Positions 8,819 through 16,981 of a DNA stretch of 64,000 nt are shown here, in pieces (the stretch's first letter is position 1; each line of letters starts with the position of its first letter). Position numbers and translations under genes: made by a program. The notes under the pieces are model-generated. The model ran no database searches. It worked only from the letters and a program-made list of their open reading frames with translations, and had not been told where the DNA came from. The stretch is from an uncultured Eubacteriales bacterium (GTDB lineage: Bacteria; Bacillota; Clostridia; Christensenellales; Aristaeellaceae): assembly GCA_902790525.1 (NCBI GenBank), contig CADASI010000039.1:19251-83250 (forward strand), in the 5' to 3' direction.

Positions 8819-9555
8819 GATCCCATCTCCTCGCTTTGGTCATCCGCCAGCCATTCGGCGGCGTCGGTGTAGTTGTATTTCAGGCCGTTTTCGCGGGCGT
8901 AGCGCTCGGCAAAGCTGCCGCGGCCCACGATCAGCGTCAGGTTGGCGCGCCCCTCGAAGGCGTCCGCGCCGATGTCCGTCACGCTGTCCGGCAGTTCGAC
9001 GCTCAGCAGCCGGTTGCAGCCGCTGAACGCCCGGGGGTCGATGCGTTCGGTGCCCTCCGGGGCGACGTAGCGCTCCATGGGCAGCGTCCGCGGGCAGCAG
9101 ATCAGCCGCGTCCCGCCGTCGCCGAACAGCACGCCGTTGATCATCCCGAGGTACGGCCCGCCGTCGGCCAGCGCCAGCTTTTTCAGGCTCTCGCACCCGG
9201 CGAAGGGGTTCTCCCCCATCCGGACCACCGAGGCCGGCACGCTGATCTCCTCCAGGCTGCGGCAGTCCGCGAAGGCGCCGTCCCCCACGGCCTCGAGGCC
9301 CTCCGGCAGCTCGACGCGCTGAAGGTCCGCATTCCCGGCGAAGGCCCTCGCCCCGATGGCGGCGACTTTTGCGCCGTCGATCTCAGGCGGCACCGTCACC
9401 TCTGAGGCGTCGCCCGACCAGCCCGTGACCGCCACGCCGCCCTCCGGCAGCGGGGCGATGGCGAAGCCCTCGGCGCATCCCGCGAGGCCGGTCAGCACCA
9501 GCGCCGCGCACAGGCACAGCGTCCGGACACCGATCCGCCCGCGAAACCGTCCCAT
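8815..9555 (-). CDS. BspA-type leucine-rich-repeat lipoprotein (paralogue)
   Basis: 246 residues with a signal peptide ending in LAGC (lipobox), then LRR_5 repeats (LPEGLEAVGDGAFADCRSL; VPASVVRMGENPFAGCESL). It also has the same 'YLGMINGVLFGDGGTRLICCP' type insert found in the downstream gene, here shortened to its key part YLGMINGVLF. The shared architecture and overlap point to a tandem duplication. Transcription is from the promoter at 9591-9619. Confidence 0.85.
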   Translation of the reverse strand: MGRFRGRIGVRTLCLCAALVLTGLAGCAEGFAIAPLPEGGVAVTGWSGDASEVTVPPEIDGAKVAAIGARAFAGNADLQRVELPEGLEAVGDGAFADCRSLEEISVPASVVRMGENPFAGCESLKKLALADGGPYLGMINGVLFGDGGTRLICCPRTLPMERYVAPEGTERIDPRAFSGCNRLLSVELPDSVTDIGADAFEGRANLTLIVGRGSFAERYARENGLKYNYTDAAEWLADDQSEEMGS

Positions 9556-9590
9556 GGCCGCCGCCTCCCGTTCATTTCATTTATGTTCAC

Positions 9591-9619
9591 ATTATATCTC
9601 AAAAGTATTACAAATTCAA
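9591..9619 (-). promoter_or_regulatory. Promoter for the LRR lipoprotein operon
   Basis: Minus-strand TTGAAT (9614-9619), 17-nt spacer, TATAAT (9591-9596). The 9556-9867 gap holds this promoter and the divergent one at 9805-9833; the GC-rich stretch at 9660-9700 shows only a weak inverted repeat. Confidence 0.7.
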
Positions 9620-9804
9620 GACATTTTGACAACATATCACAATATTGTCATAATTAGTGTCGGCGCGTCGGGATTTCGTCCCACGGCGCGCCGATGTGAT
9701 GGGTTCCGGGACGCCTTTCACAAGGTTTGAGCATATCCCGGCGTCCTAAATCGATTTTTAATGATCGAAACGCAATAGATGAGCATAAAGAACGCTCAAA
9801 GCCA

Positions 9805-9833
9805 TTGAATCAGTGTTATATTTATGTTATAAT
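9805..9833 (+). promoter_or_regulatory. Promoter for the AraC-family regulator
   Basis: TTGAAT (9805-9810), 17-nt spacer, TATAAT (9828-9833), 34 nt before the ATG at 9868. Confidence 0.7.
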
Positions 9834-9867
9834 AGATATGATATTTTGAGTAAGGCAGGTGTGCGAT

Positions 9868-10767
9868 ATGGAGGTTCATACCCGCGGCGAGGCGATGTCG
9901 CGCAGCCGTTTTCCGGATGGCTTCCGCATCATGCAGGGCAAGCAGGAATTTGTCACCTATATCGAGCATTCGTCCCTTCGGATCTGGTATTCCGAGGTGC
10001 CGTGGCGCTACGAGAGCCACTGTCACTCGGCGGTGGAGATCATCATGCCGGTGAAGGGCGAGGTGATCTACCAGGTCGAGGACGTGACCTACCGCGTGCA
10101 GGCCGACGAGGTGCTGATCGTGCCGCCGAACTGCGTGCACGGGCTGTCGATGAACGCCGGCAGCGCGCGCTACCTGCTGCTGTTCGAGCCGGACAGCATC
10201 TTTTCCATGCGCGACATGCGGCTGGTGGAGGACATATTGCAGACGCCCATCTACCTGTCCAGCCAGCCGGAACTCCAGGAGGCGGTACGCTCGCTGTTGA
10301 ACCAGTGCATCAACTGCTACGACCGGCGGGAGTTCATGTGGAACACGCTGTGCTATTCCTACCTGATGCAGATGTACGCCCGGCTGGGGCAGTCGAGCCT
10401 CGCCCGCAACACCCAGCCCCGCCCCGAGGCCCGGCGCATGGAGCCGGAGATCGTGGACAGCGCCCGGCTCTACATCGACCAGAACTTCAAGCGCAGCATA
10501 TCGCTTGAGGACGTCAGCGCCTTCACGGGCTTCTCAAAATACTACTTCTCCCGGGTGTTCAAGCAGCAGATGGGGATCTCCTTCTCGGAATACCTGCGCG
10601 GCAAGCGGGTGGGCATGGCCGAGGACCTGCTGATCCACACCCGCCAGTCCATACAGGATATCGCCCTGTCCGCCGGGTTCGGCAGCATCGCCACCTTCAA
10701 CCGCGTCTTCCGCGAGAGCCGGGGCTGCACGCCCTCCCGCTATCGCGAGATCTACGGGGATATGTGA
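9868..10767 (+). CDS. AraC-family transcriptional regulator with cupin sensor domain
   Basis: 299 residues from the ATG at 9868 (AGGTG about 6 nt upstream; a GTG three codons earlier is possible). The N-terminal half is an AraC-type cupin (WRYESHCHSAVEIIMPVKGE; VLIVPPNCVHGL) that would bind a small ligand. The C-terminal half is the double helix-turn-helix DNA-binding domain (ISLEDVSAFTGFSKYYFSRV and SIQDIALSAGFGSIATFNRV). The divergent LRR lipoprotein pair shares its upstream region and is a candidate target; no sugar gene is adjacent, so the ligand cannot be guessed. Confidence 0.9.
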   Translation: MEVHTRGEAMSRSRFPDGFRIMQGKQEFVTYIEHSSLRIWYSEVPWRYESHCHSAVEIIMPVKGEVIYQVEDVTYRVQADEVLIVPPNCVHGLSMNAGSARYLLLFEPDSIFSMRDMRLVEDILQTPIYLSSQPELQEAVRSLLNQCINCYDRREFMWNTLCYSYLMQMYARLGQSSLARNTQPRPEARRMEPEIVDSARLYIDQNFKRSISLEDVSAFTGFSKYYFSRVFKQQMGISFSEYLRGKRVGMAEDLLIHTRQSIQDIALSAGFGSIATFNRVFRESRGCTPSRYREIYGDM

Positions 10768-10768
10768 T

Positions 10769-10906
10769 TAGAGTGTGTTTCTAAAATGCCTGAAGCGCAT
10801 TTTCGGCGTCTTTGACTGCATTTCTGCGTTGCTTTCCCTTGACTTAGTCCCACTAAGCCTGCGGCCACTCGAAACTGCATCTCCCGGCATTTAGAAACAC
10901 ACTCTA
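10769..10906. mobile_element. TA-flanked miniature inverted-repeat element (family A, copy 1, complete)
   Basis: 138 bp bounded by inverted repeats GAGTGTGTTTCTAAA (from 10771) and its complement (10890-10904), each flanked by TA. The interior carries CTTAGTCCCACTAAGCCTG, a small palindrome shared with other copies. It has no coding capacity and starts 2 nt after the AraC stop codon. A TA flank is what IS630/Tc1-type transposases leave; no transposase is present in the window. Confidence 0.8.
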
Positions 10907-10916
10907 GGGAGTAGTC

Positions 10917-10959
10917 AAACCACCGCAGGGGCGCCGATGCGGCGCCCCTGCGGTGGTTT
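10917..10959 (-). terminator. Hairpin terminator after the DUF218 gene
   Basis: A perfect 19-bp stem (10917-10935 with 10941-10959) and GATGC-type loop. The TAA of the minus-strand gene (10958-10960) overlaps the stem base. The GC-rich core resembles the GTAGGGGCGG-type palindromes elsewhere in the window, so it may have been recruited from such a repeat. Confidence 0.7.
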
Positions 10960-11548
10960 ATACATGTTTTCTGACAAAGTACAGTATCCAGCTGCACGTC
11001 TCCCGCACGCGGCCCCGGACGAAGCTGACCACGTCCCGCGTGGAGGGCGCGGGGATGCCGGTGGCGGGGATGCCCTCGTCCCGCGCGAGCCACAGCGCCC
11101 GGGTGAGGTGGTAGTCGTTGGTGCAGATCGCGGCGGTTTTGAAGCCTCTCCCAGCCATGATCGCGCGGGCGTTGACCAGGTTCTCCCGGGTGTTCCTGGA
11201 CCGGTCCTCCGCGATGACCCGATCCTCCGGCACGCCGTGGGCGATCATCCAGCGCCGCATGGCCGCGGCCTCCGTCTCGGGCTCGTTGGACCCCTGCGCG
11301 CCGCAGACGATGATCACCGGCACAAGCCCGCTCTGCCACGCCGAGAGCGCCGCCTCGCAGCGGTAGGTCAGCGCGTTGCTCATGCGCCCGTCCATCCAGA
11401 CGTGCGCCCCGAGCACCACCGCGCAGTCCGCGGGCTTCGGCGCGTACCGCCTGCCCGCGCACACGCAGACGGCGGTCAGTACGGCGAGGCCGGTCAGGGC
11501 GGCCAGGGCGAAGAGGGTGATGAGGAGGATTGAGAGCATTTTCTTCAT
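10958..11548 (-). CDS. DUF218 (YdcF/SanA-type) membrane-anchored protein
   Basis: From ATG at 11548 the protein has 196 residues: one N-terminal membrane helix (MKKMLSILLITLFALAALTG), then a DUF218 domain with DCAVVLGAHVWMDGRMSNAL, VIIVCGAQGSNEPETEA, EDRSRNTRENL and CTNDYHLTRA. Family members such as SanA and YdcF are linked to envelope integrity and vancomycin tolerance, with unknown chemistry. The start is unusual. The 60 nt upstream are a tandem-repeat element and contain no Shine-Dalgarno box; a second ATG at 11539 is no better placed. Confidence 0.85.
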   Translation of the reverse strand: MKKMLSILLITLFALAALTGLAVLTAVCVCAGRRYAPKPADCAVVLGAHVWMDGRMSNALTYRCEAALSAWQSGLVPVIIVCGAQGSNEPETEAAAMRRWMIAHGVPEDRVIAEDRSRNTRENLVNARAIMAGRGFKTAAICTNDYHLTRALWLARDEGIPATGIPAPSTRDVVSFVRGRVRETCSWILYFVRKHV

Positions 11549-11550
11549 GT

Positions 11551-11612
11551 TGAGGGAGTAGGCAGTAGGGAGTAGGGAGTAGGAGAGGGAACAGGGAACA
11601 GGGAACAGGAAT
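11551..11612. repeat. Short tandem-repeat element, one-armed (copy 2)
   Basis: Seven- to eight-nt units of the GGGAGTA type, then GGAACAG units, fill the gap between two minus-strand genes. It abuts the start codon at 11548 and ends 4 nt before the stop codon at 11616-11618. No matching inverted arm is visible. Confidence 0.75.
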
Positions 11613-11615
11613 GGC

Positions 11616-11987
11616 TTATGCTCCGATAATTTCAAAGCGGGTGCCGGGGAGGCGGGATTTCAGTTCGTCGAGCAGGTCGTGGCCGCTGTAATTGGCGGCG
11701 CGGCCCGCGACGATCACCCGGGCGTCGAGCCGCCGGGCCTCGCCCTCGATGGTCTTGAGCACGTCGTCGGCCCGGCGCACCAGCATGTCCGCGCCGTGCT
11801 CGATGGAGGCGTTGAGCAGGTACTCCAGCGCCTCGGGCTCGTTGACGAACCCCATCACGTTGCCGCCGATGCGGGCCACGTGCAGCACCGTCAGCGGGTA
11901 GTCGCTCTCCGCCCGGGCGATCTCCGCGCCCGCCACGATCAGCCGCTCGCAGCACTTCTGCCCGGTCACACATACCAATACGCTCAT
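11616..11987 (-). CDS. Universal-stress-protein-like (KdpD-type) small domain protein
   Basis: 123 residues with the start LVCVTGQKCCERLIVAGAEI and then YPLTVLHVARIGG. This matches the USP-like domain found in KdpD-type sensors (VCV.....ERLI..GA.IA....L.VLHV). The fold is a Rossmann-like nucleotide-binding sandwich, but the ATP-binding G-2x-G-9x-G motif typical of USPs is not evident. AAAGGA lies 7 nt before the ATG. It follows the membrane protein gene by 13 nt and is probably in the parAB operon. Role unknown. Confidence 0.65.
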   Translation of the reverse strand: MSVLVCVTGQKCCERLIVAGAEIARAESDYPLTVLHVARIGGNVMGFVNEPEALEYLLNASIEHGADMLVRRADDVLKTIEGEARRLDARVIVAGRAANYSGHDLLDELKSRLPGTRFEIIGA

Positions 11988-12000
11988 AGGAATGTCCTTT

Positions 12001-12456
12001 CTAAATCGTAAATATCTCCCTGATGTGCCTGCCGTACAGTTTGAACCGCGCCTCAGTGCCCACGGGGGGCATTTTATCGCGCTTGGAGGCGTTGAGGTAG
12101 ATGATGCGTTCGTCCTGTTCCTCGGTCAGCAGTATGTGCACCGGCAGCACCCGCGCGCCGTCCTGGGGCTCGGGCGCGTCGGCCACCGAGACCACGCGGC
12201 CCGTCATCTCCCGGGACAGCCCCTCCTGCATGTCCCTGAGGAAGCCGCGATAGCGCAGGCAGGGCCACAGGAAGAACGCGATGCCGAAGCAGGCCGCCGC
12301 CGCGAGCGTCACAAGTCCGCCCACCGCCAGCCACTTCATCCGCCTGACATAGCCCAGCGCCGCAAGCGCCGCCAGTGCGATCAATACCGGGATCAGCGCG
12401 GCCCGACAGCGGGCGATGCGGCGGTCGATTAAGCGAAAGTCGTCCTCGGAATACAT
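12001..12456 (-). CDS. Small two-helix membrane protein of unknown function
   Basis: 151 residues. Two adjacent membrane helices (about 18-37 and 43-66) are followed by a soluble beta-rich tail (VSVADAPEPQDGARVLPVHI ... ERIIYLNASKRDKMPPVGTE) that resembles an OB- or SH3-like fold. The family is not recognised. Its ATG is 1 nt from the parB stop (TGACATG), so it is translated together with parB; whether it works with the partition system is unknown. Confidence 0.75.
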   Translation of the reverse strand: MYSEDDFRLIDRRIARCRAALIPVLIALAALAALGYVRRMKWLAVGGLVTLAAAACFGIAFFLWPCLRYRGFLRDMQEGLSREMTGRVVSVADAPEPQDGARVLPVHILLTEEQDERIIYLNASKRDKMPPVGTEARFKLYGRHIREIFTI

Positions 12457-12457
12457 G

Positions 12458-13339
12458 TCAGCGCCCGTCCTTCGCCATCTCCAGCACGTCCCAGATGCGC
12501 TGGAGGTCGTCGCCGTTGTAGTAGTAGAGCGTGATCCTGCCGCTGTCCGCGTTGCCGTCCAGCTTGACCCGGGTGCCGAACAACTCCCGCGCCATGCTCT
12601 CCAGCTCGCCGATCTGGGCGTCCCGCACCGCGCGGGGCTTGGGCGGCTTCACCGGCTGGGCGCAGATGCGCTCAAGCTGCCGCACGGACCAGCCCTGCTG
12701 CACCGTCAGGTTGGCCAGCTGCACCTGACGGGCGGGGTCCACCGTCACCAGCGCCCGGGCGTGCCCGGCGGACAGCTTGCCCGCCTTCAAGAGCGCCAGC
12801 ACGCTCTCCGGCAGCGTCAGAAGCCTCAGCAGGTTGGCCACCGCCGGGCGGCTCTTGCCCAGCCGCTGGGCGACGGCCTCCTGGGTCAGCCCGGCCTCGT
12901 CCATCAGTCGGCGCACGCCCATGGCCTCTTCGACGGGATTCAGATCGTCGCGCTGGAGGTTCTCGATCAGCGCCGCCTCCAGCCGCCGCTGGGCGTCCCA
13001 GTCCCGCACGATGGCGGGGATCTCCTCAAGCCCGGCGAGCCTGGAGGCACGGTAGCGCCGCTCCCCGGCGATGATGGTGTAGCGCTCCCCGTTCTGCTGC
13101 ACGATGACGGGCTGTATCACGCCCACCGCGCGGATGGACGCCGCCAGCTCCTCGAGCGCCGCCTCGTCAAAGCTGCGGCGGGGCTGGTCGCGGTTAGGGT
13201 CGATCAGGCGGATGGGCAGCATCCGCACCGCGTCCACCGGCGCCTGGGATTCGGATCGGGCCTCGGCGGCCTCCTCCACCACGTCGCCCAGCAGGGCCCC
13301 CAGGCCCCGGCCCAGGCCGCGCTGTACCTTCTTCGCCAT
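12458..13339 (-). CDS. parB: Chromosome-partitioning protein ParB
   Basis: 293 residues with the ParB layout. There is a basic N-terminus ending RGLGRGLGALLG (the ParA-contact motif) and a CTPase/clamp domain with IDPNRDQPRRSFDE, GVIQPVIV and IIAGERRYRAS. A helix-turn-helix follows (EAVAQRLGKSRPAVANLLRL) and a C-terminal dimerisation region. ParB binds parS near oriC, spreads as a CTP-dependent clamp, and with ParA and SMC segregates the chromosome. It sits 3 nt after parA. No convincing parS site was found inside the window. Confidence 0.95.
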   Translation of the reverse strand: MAKKVQRGLGRGLGALLGDVVEEAAEARSESQAPVDAVRMLPIRLIDPNRDQPRRSFDEAALEELAASIRAVGVIQPVIVQQNGERYTIIAGERRYRASRLAGLEEIPAIVRDWDAQRRLEAALIENLQRDDLNPVEEAMGVRRLMDEAGLTQEAVAQRLGKSRPAVANLLRLLTLPESVLALLKAGKLSAGHARALVTVDPARQVQLANLTVQQGWSVRQLERICAQPVKPPKPRAVRDAQIGELESMARELFGTRVKLDGNADSGRITLYYYNGDDLQRIWDVLEMAKDGR

Positions 13340-13342
13340 GGC

Positions 13343-14107
13343 TTACACCTCGTTCCTTTCAATCAGCTCCGCCGCCAGCTCGCGGTACGCCTGCGCCCCG
13401 GCGCACCGGGGATCGTACAGGTGGATCGGCATGCCGTAGCTGGGCGCCTCGCTCAGGCGCACGTTGCGGGGAATCATCGTGTCGAATGCCTCGTCCCGGA
13501 AGTGGTTGCGCACCTCCTGCACCACCTGGGCGCACAGGTTCGTGCGCGCGTCGAACATGGTCAGCAGTATGCCCTCGACCTTTAAATCCGGGTTCAGCTT
13601 CATGCGGATGAGCTTCACGGTGTTCACGAGCTGGCCGACGCCCTCCAGCGCGTAGTATTCGCACTGTATGGGGATCAGCACGCTGTCCGCCGCCGTCAGG
13701 GCGTTGAGCGTCAGCAGGCTCAACGAGGGCGGGCAATCTATGAATATGTAGTCGTAGTCATGCCGTATGTCCGCGAGGGCGTTTTTTAACAGTCCCTCCC
13801 GGTTTTCCACCGACACCAGCTCGATCTCCGCCCCCGCAAGCTCTATGGAGGTGGGCATCAGGTCCAGCCCGCCGAAGCCCGTGGGCACGATGGCGTCCCT
13901 GGCCGCCGCCTCGCCCAGCAGCACCTCGTAGACGGTGTTGGCGTCCGTGTCCGATTTGCCCAGGCCGCTGGTGGCGTTGCCCTGGGGGTCGATGTCCACC
14001 AGCAGCACGCGCTTGCCGGCCTCGGCCACCAGCGCGCTCAGGTTCACGGCGGTGGTCGTCTTTCCGACCCCGCCCTTCTGGTTCGTAACCGCGATAATCT
14101 TCGTCAA
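13343..14107 (-). CDS. parA: Chromosome-partitioning ATPase ParA (Soj)
   Basis: 254 residues. It has the deviant Walker A KGGVGKTTTAVNLSA, VLLVDIDPQGNATSGLG, the Walker B region DYIFIDCPPSLSLLTLNAL, and the usual C-terminal arrangement. It is the ATPase partner of ParB in origin segregation. The start is TTG at 14107 (encoding MTKIIAVTNQ) with GGGTGA about 8 nt upstream; no ATG or GTG in frame gives a better start. The promoter lies at 14141-14169. Confidence 0.95.
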   Translation of the reverse strand: MTKIIAVTNQKGGVGKTTTAVNLSALVAEAGKRVLLVDIDPQGNATSGLGKSDTDANTVYEVLLGEAAARDAIVPTGFGGLDLMPTSIELAGAEIELVSVENREGLLKNALADIRHDYDYIFIDCPPSLSLLTLNALTAADSVLIPIQCEYYALEGVGQLVNTVKLIRMKLNPDLKVEGILLTMFDARTNLCAQVVQEVRNHFRDEAFDTMIPRNVRLSEAPSYGMPIHLYDPRCAGAQAYRELAAELIERNEV

Positions 14108-14140
14108 GTATTTTCACCCGTTCCGATATTGGTAGTTCTC

Positions 14141-14169
14141 ATTATACGTCATTTTGACGGGCGGCGCAA
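14141..14169 (-). promoter_or_regulatory. Promoter for parAB
   Basis: Minus-strand TTGCGC (14164-14169), 17-nt spacer, TATAAT (14141-14146), about 34 nt before the parA start. Confidence 0.55.
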
Positions 14170-14195
14170 GTGAATTGTTGGGAACGTTCGCCATG

Positions 14196-15158
14196 CTAAC
14201 CGTATACGAACTGCATGAAGGCGTCGTGGTTCGCGGGGTAGCTGGTGACGTCGAGCTTCGCGCCGTCGTCGGTAAAGCTGCCCTCCACCGGCAGCCGAAG
14301 TTGCTCCACGCTCCCGGCCAGCAGGGCCTTTTCGCCCAGCGACAGTATCTGCAAAAGCGACATGTTGGTGTTGACGGATTCCGTCACCGTGCGGGCCAGC
14401 CGGGCCACCATGGCAGGGTTCCACAGGTTCGAGCGAATCTTTTTGAGGATGGCCGCGATCAGCGTGCGCTGGCGGCTGGTGCGCATGTAATCGGAGTCGA
14501 TCTTGCGGATCCGGGCGTAGGACGCGGCCTGCAAACCGTCCAGCGGGATGTCGTCGCCGTAGCGGGTGACCTCCCGGGCGGTGTAGCCCAGCGGCTGAAA
14601 CACCCGGCGGGCCTCCAGCATGGTGGCGTTCAGGCGCTCGCGCTCGGCGTCGGTGATGGTGATCTCCACGCCGCCGATAGCGTCGATCACCCGCGCCAGC
14701 GCCACGTAGTCCACCTGCGCGTAGTGCATGATGTTCAGCCCGAAGTTCTGGTTCAGCGTGCGCATGACCATCTCCGCGCCCCCGTAGGCGTAGGCGGCGT
14801 TGAGCTTGTTCCTGCCGTGGCCGGGGATGTCCACCAGCGTGTCGCGCATCACGCTGGTCAGCCGGAACCTGCCGTAGCCGACGGAGGCGATCATCACCGC
14901 GTCGCTGCGCTGCGCGCCCTCCCGCAGGTCGTCCACGCCCAGCAGCAGCACGTTCACGCTGTCAAGCGGCAGGCCGTCCGTCAGCGCCAGGTTCACGCCC
15001 TCCGGCTCCACGGCGAACAGCCCCGGCGGCAGGGCGTATAAAAGCCCCAGCACCAGAAGGCATATCGCCAAAAGCAACAACCCCTGTAACAGCCATTCGC
15101 CGAAGCCCCGCCGCTTGGCCTTTCCCTTCTTCTTGCCTTTGTAGGGTTCGTAGTACAT
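14196..15158 (-). CDS. LytR-CpsA-Psr (LCP) family wall-polymer ligase
   Basis: 320 residues: a lysine-rich tail, one membrane helix (about 25-48) and an extracellular LCP domain. Family marks are VLLLGVDDLREGAQRSDAVM (the Asp/Arg cluster that binds pyrophosphate), SVMRDTLVDIPGHGRNKLNAAYAYGG split over two beta strands, and YARIRKIDSDYMRTSRQR. LCP enzymes transfer teichoic acids or other glycopolymers from lipid carriers to peptidoglycan, consistent with the nearby LTA-synthase-like gene. A tandem-repeat element fills the region immediately upstream. Confidence 0.9.
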   Translation of the reverse strand: MYYEPYKGKKKGKAKRRGFGEWLLQGLLLLAICLLVLGLLYALPPGLFAVEPEGVNLALTDGLPLDSVNVLLLGVDDLREGAQRSDAVMIASVGYGRFRLTSVMRDTLVDIPGHGRNKLNAAYAYGGAEMVMRTLNQNFGLNIMHYAQVDYVALARVIDAIGGVEITITDAERERLNATMLEARRVFQPLGYTAREVTRYGDDIPLDGLQAASYARIRKIDSDYMRTSRQRTLIAAILKKIRSNLWNPAMVARLARTVTESVNTNMSLLQILSLGEKALLAGSVEQLRLPVEGSFTDDGAKLDVTSYPANHDAFMQFVYG

Positions 15159-15190
15159 TTTATCACCAGCGTGAGTGTCGTGTTTGGGAT

Positions 15191-15430
15191 AATTGAGAAT
15201 TGAGAATGGAGAATTGAGAATTATGGAATGCCCCGTCCCCTTGCCGCAAATTGGGAATAGAGAATTGGGAATTATAGAATGTCCCCTACTATGGGTATGC
15301 CCATGCCTTCCCCTTCAGGGGAAGGTGGATTGCGCAAAGCGCAAGACGAAAGAGGTCGTCCCCCGCCCCCCGTGTCTCTGCGCGGCAGCGGCTATCTCCA
15401 ATTCTCAATTCTCAATTTTCAATTCTCAAC
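15191..15430. repeat. Long-hairpin element with tandem-repeat arms and nested palindrome (copy 3)
   Basis: The left arm (15191-15229, echoed at 15247-15277) is made of GAGAATTGAGAAT units; the right arm (15398-15430) is the inverted CAATTCTCAATTCT. Between them sits a separate palindrome family (15307-15360: CCTTCCCCTTCAGGGGAAGG plus TTGCGCAAAGCGCAA). This fills most of the 15159-15573 gap between the LCP gene and glyS. No ORF with coding character is present. Confidence 0.78.
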
Positions 15431-15506
15431 TTCCCTCTCCACCCATTATACCAAAAACCATCACATTATGGAATAGCCTGTCAAAAACAGTTTTAACACA
15501 GACAGG

Positions 15507-15535
15507 TTGAAAACCTCAAAGAAATCTGTTAATCT
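15507..15535 (+). promoter_or_regulatory. Tentative glyS promoter
   Basis: TTGAAA (15507-15512), 17-nt spacer, TAATCT (15530-15535), 38 nt before the glyS ATG. The -10 is weak. No T-box leader motif was recognised here. Confidence 0.35.
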
Positions 15536-15573
15536 AAACATCACGAAATACTGTGTAAAAGAGGGTATCTGCA

Positions 15574-16966
15574 ATGGCAAAGCTCACGATGGACAAGCTG
15601 GTCGCGCTGTGCAAGAACCGCGGCTACATCTTCGCCGGCTCCGAGATCTACGGCGGGCCCGCTGGGCGTGGAGTTCAAGAACAACGTCAAGAAGGCGTGG
15701 TGGCGGAAGTTCGTGCAGGAGAGCCCCTACAACACGGGCCTGGACTGCGCGATACTGATGAACCGCGAGGTCTGGGTGGCCTCCGGCCACGTGGGCGGCT
15801 TCAACGACCCGCTGATGGACTGCAAGGCGTGCAAGGCCCGCTTCCGCGCCGACAAGCTGATCGAGGACTTCACCAAGGGCGAGGAGACCGGCGACGGCTG
15901 GACCAACCAGGAGCTGGAGAGCTTCATCGCCGAGCACGACATCGTCTGCCCCGTCTGCGGCAAGAAGGACTTCACCGGCATCCGCCAGTTCAACCTGATG
16001 TTCAAGACCTACCAGGGCGTCAACGAGGACTCCGCCGCCGAGATCTACCTGCGGCCCGAGACCGCGCAGGGCATATTCGTCAACTTCCAGAACGCCATGC
16101 GCACCACCCGCAAGAAGCTGCCCGCCGGCATCTGCCAGATCGGCAAGTCCTTCCGCAACGAGATCACCCCCGGCAACTTCATCTTCCGCGTGCACGAGAT
16201 CACCCCCGGCAACTTCATCTTCCGCGTGCGCGAGTTCGAGCAGATGGAGCTTGAGTTCTTCTGCAAGCCCGGCGAAGACCTCGAGTGGTTCAACTACTGG
16301 CGCACCTTCTGCAAAAACTGGCTGCTCTCCCTCGGCATCAAGGAGGAGAACCTGCGGCTTCGCGACCACGAGCCCGAGAAGCTGGCCTTCTACTCCAAGG
16401 CCACCACGGACTTCGAGTTCCTGTTCCCCTTCGGCTGGGGCGAGCTGTGGGGCGTGGCGGACCGCACCGACTACGACCTGACCCAGCACCAGAACCACTC
16501 CGGCAAGTCCATGGAGTACCTGGACCCGGTCACCAACGAGAAGTTCATCCCCTACTGCGTGGAGCCGTCGCTGGGCGTCGACCGCGCGGTGCTGGCGTTT
16601 TTGTGCAACGCCTACGACGAGGAGGAGCTCGAGGGCGGCGACACCCGCGTGGTGCTGCGTCTCCACCCGGCGCTGGCCCCGTACAAGGTGAGCGTCATGC
16701 CGCTTCAGAAGAACAAGCTGGGCGAGCAGGCCCGCGAGCTGTACGCCATGCTCTCCAGGAAGTTCATGTGCGACTACGACGAGACCGGCTCCATCGGCAA
16801 GCGCTACCGCCGCGCCGACGAGGCCGGCATCCCCTACTGCATCTGCGTGGATTTCGACACCGCCGAGACCGGCAACGTCACCGTCCGCGACCGCGACACC
16901 ATGCAGCAGGAGCTGGTGCCCGTCAAGGACCTCGTGGCCTGGCTGGAGCAGAAGATCGACTTCTGA
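15574..16966 (+). pseudogene. glyS: Glycyl-tRNA synthetase (single-chain type), frameshifted and with an internal duplication
   Basis: The N-terminal 28 codons ([20 protein letters not shown] ... SEIYGG) are in one frame; from [15 protein letters not shown] (about 15659) to the stop at 16966 the homologous reading is in another. The family's LANTWDYG segment, part of class II motif 1, is missing at the junction near 15656, which equals a loss of about 23 nt. Further on, [11 protein letters not shown] is present twice in tandem (16160-16231) inside motif 2, where the family has it once. The rest is intact, including the anticodon-binding domain. GlyRS is essential, so either another copy exists or these are assembly errors. 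Confidence 0.88.
16160..16231 (+). repeat. 36-nt in-frame tandem duplication inside glyS motif 2
   Basis: Unit 1 (16160-16195) and unit 2 (16196-16231) differ at one base (CAC versus CGC near their ends). Each encodes 12 residues, [12 protein letters not shown] and [12 protein letters not shown]. Confidence 0.95.
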
Positions 16967-16981
16967 TATTCACGGTAAAAA

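Noticed and set aside
11551-11612. Tandem repeats as a CRISPR array
   Set aside because: Units are 7-8 nt, contiguous and degenerate, with no spacers and no cas genes.
15300-15362. T-box leader upstream of glyS
   Set aside because: The hairpins here belong to a repeat element; no T-box AGGGTGGNACCGCG block or specifier layout was found.
15630-15680. Programmed ribosomal frameshifting in glyS
   Set aside because: No slippery sequence or pseudoknot is evident, and the conserved segment itself is missing, so frameshifting would not restore a normal protein.
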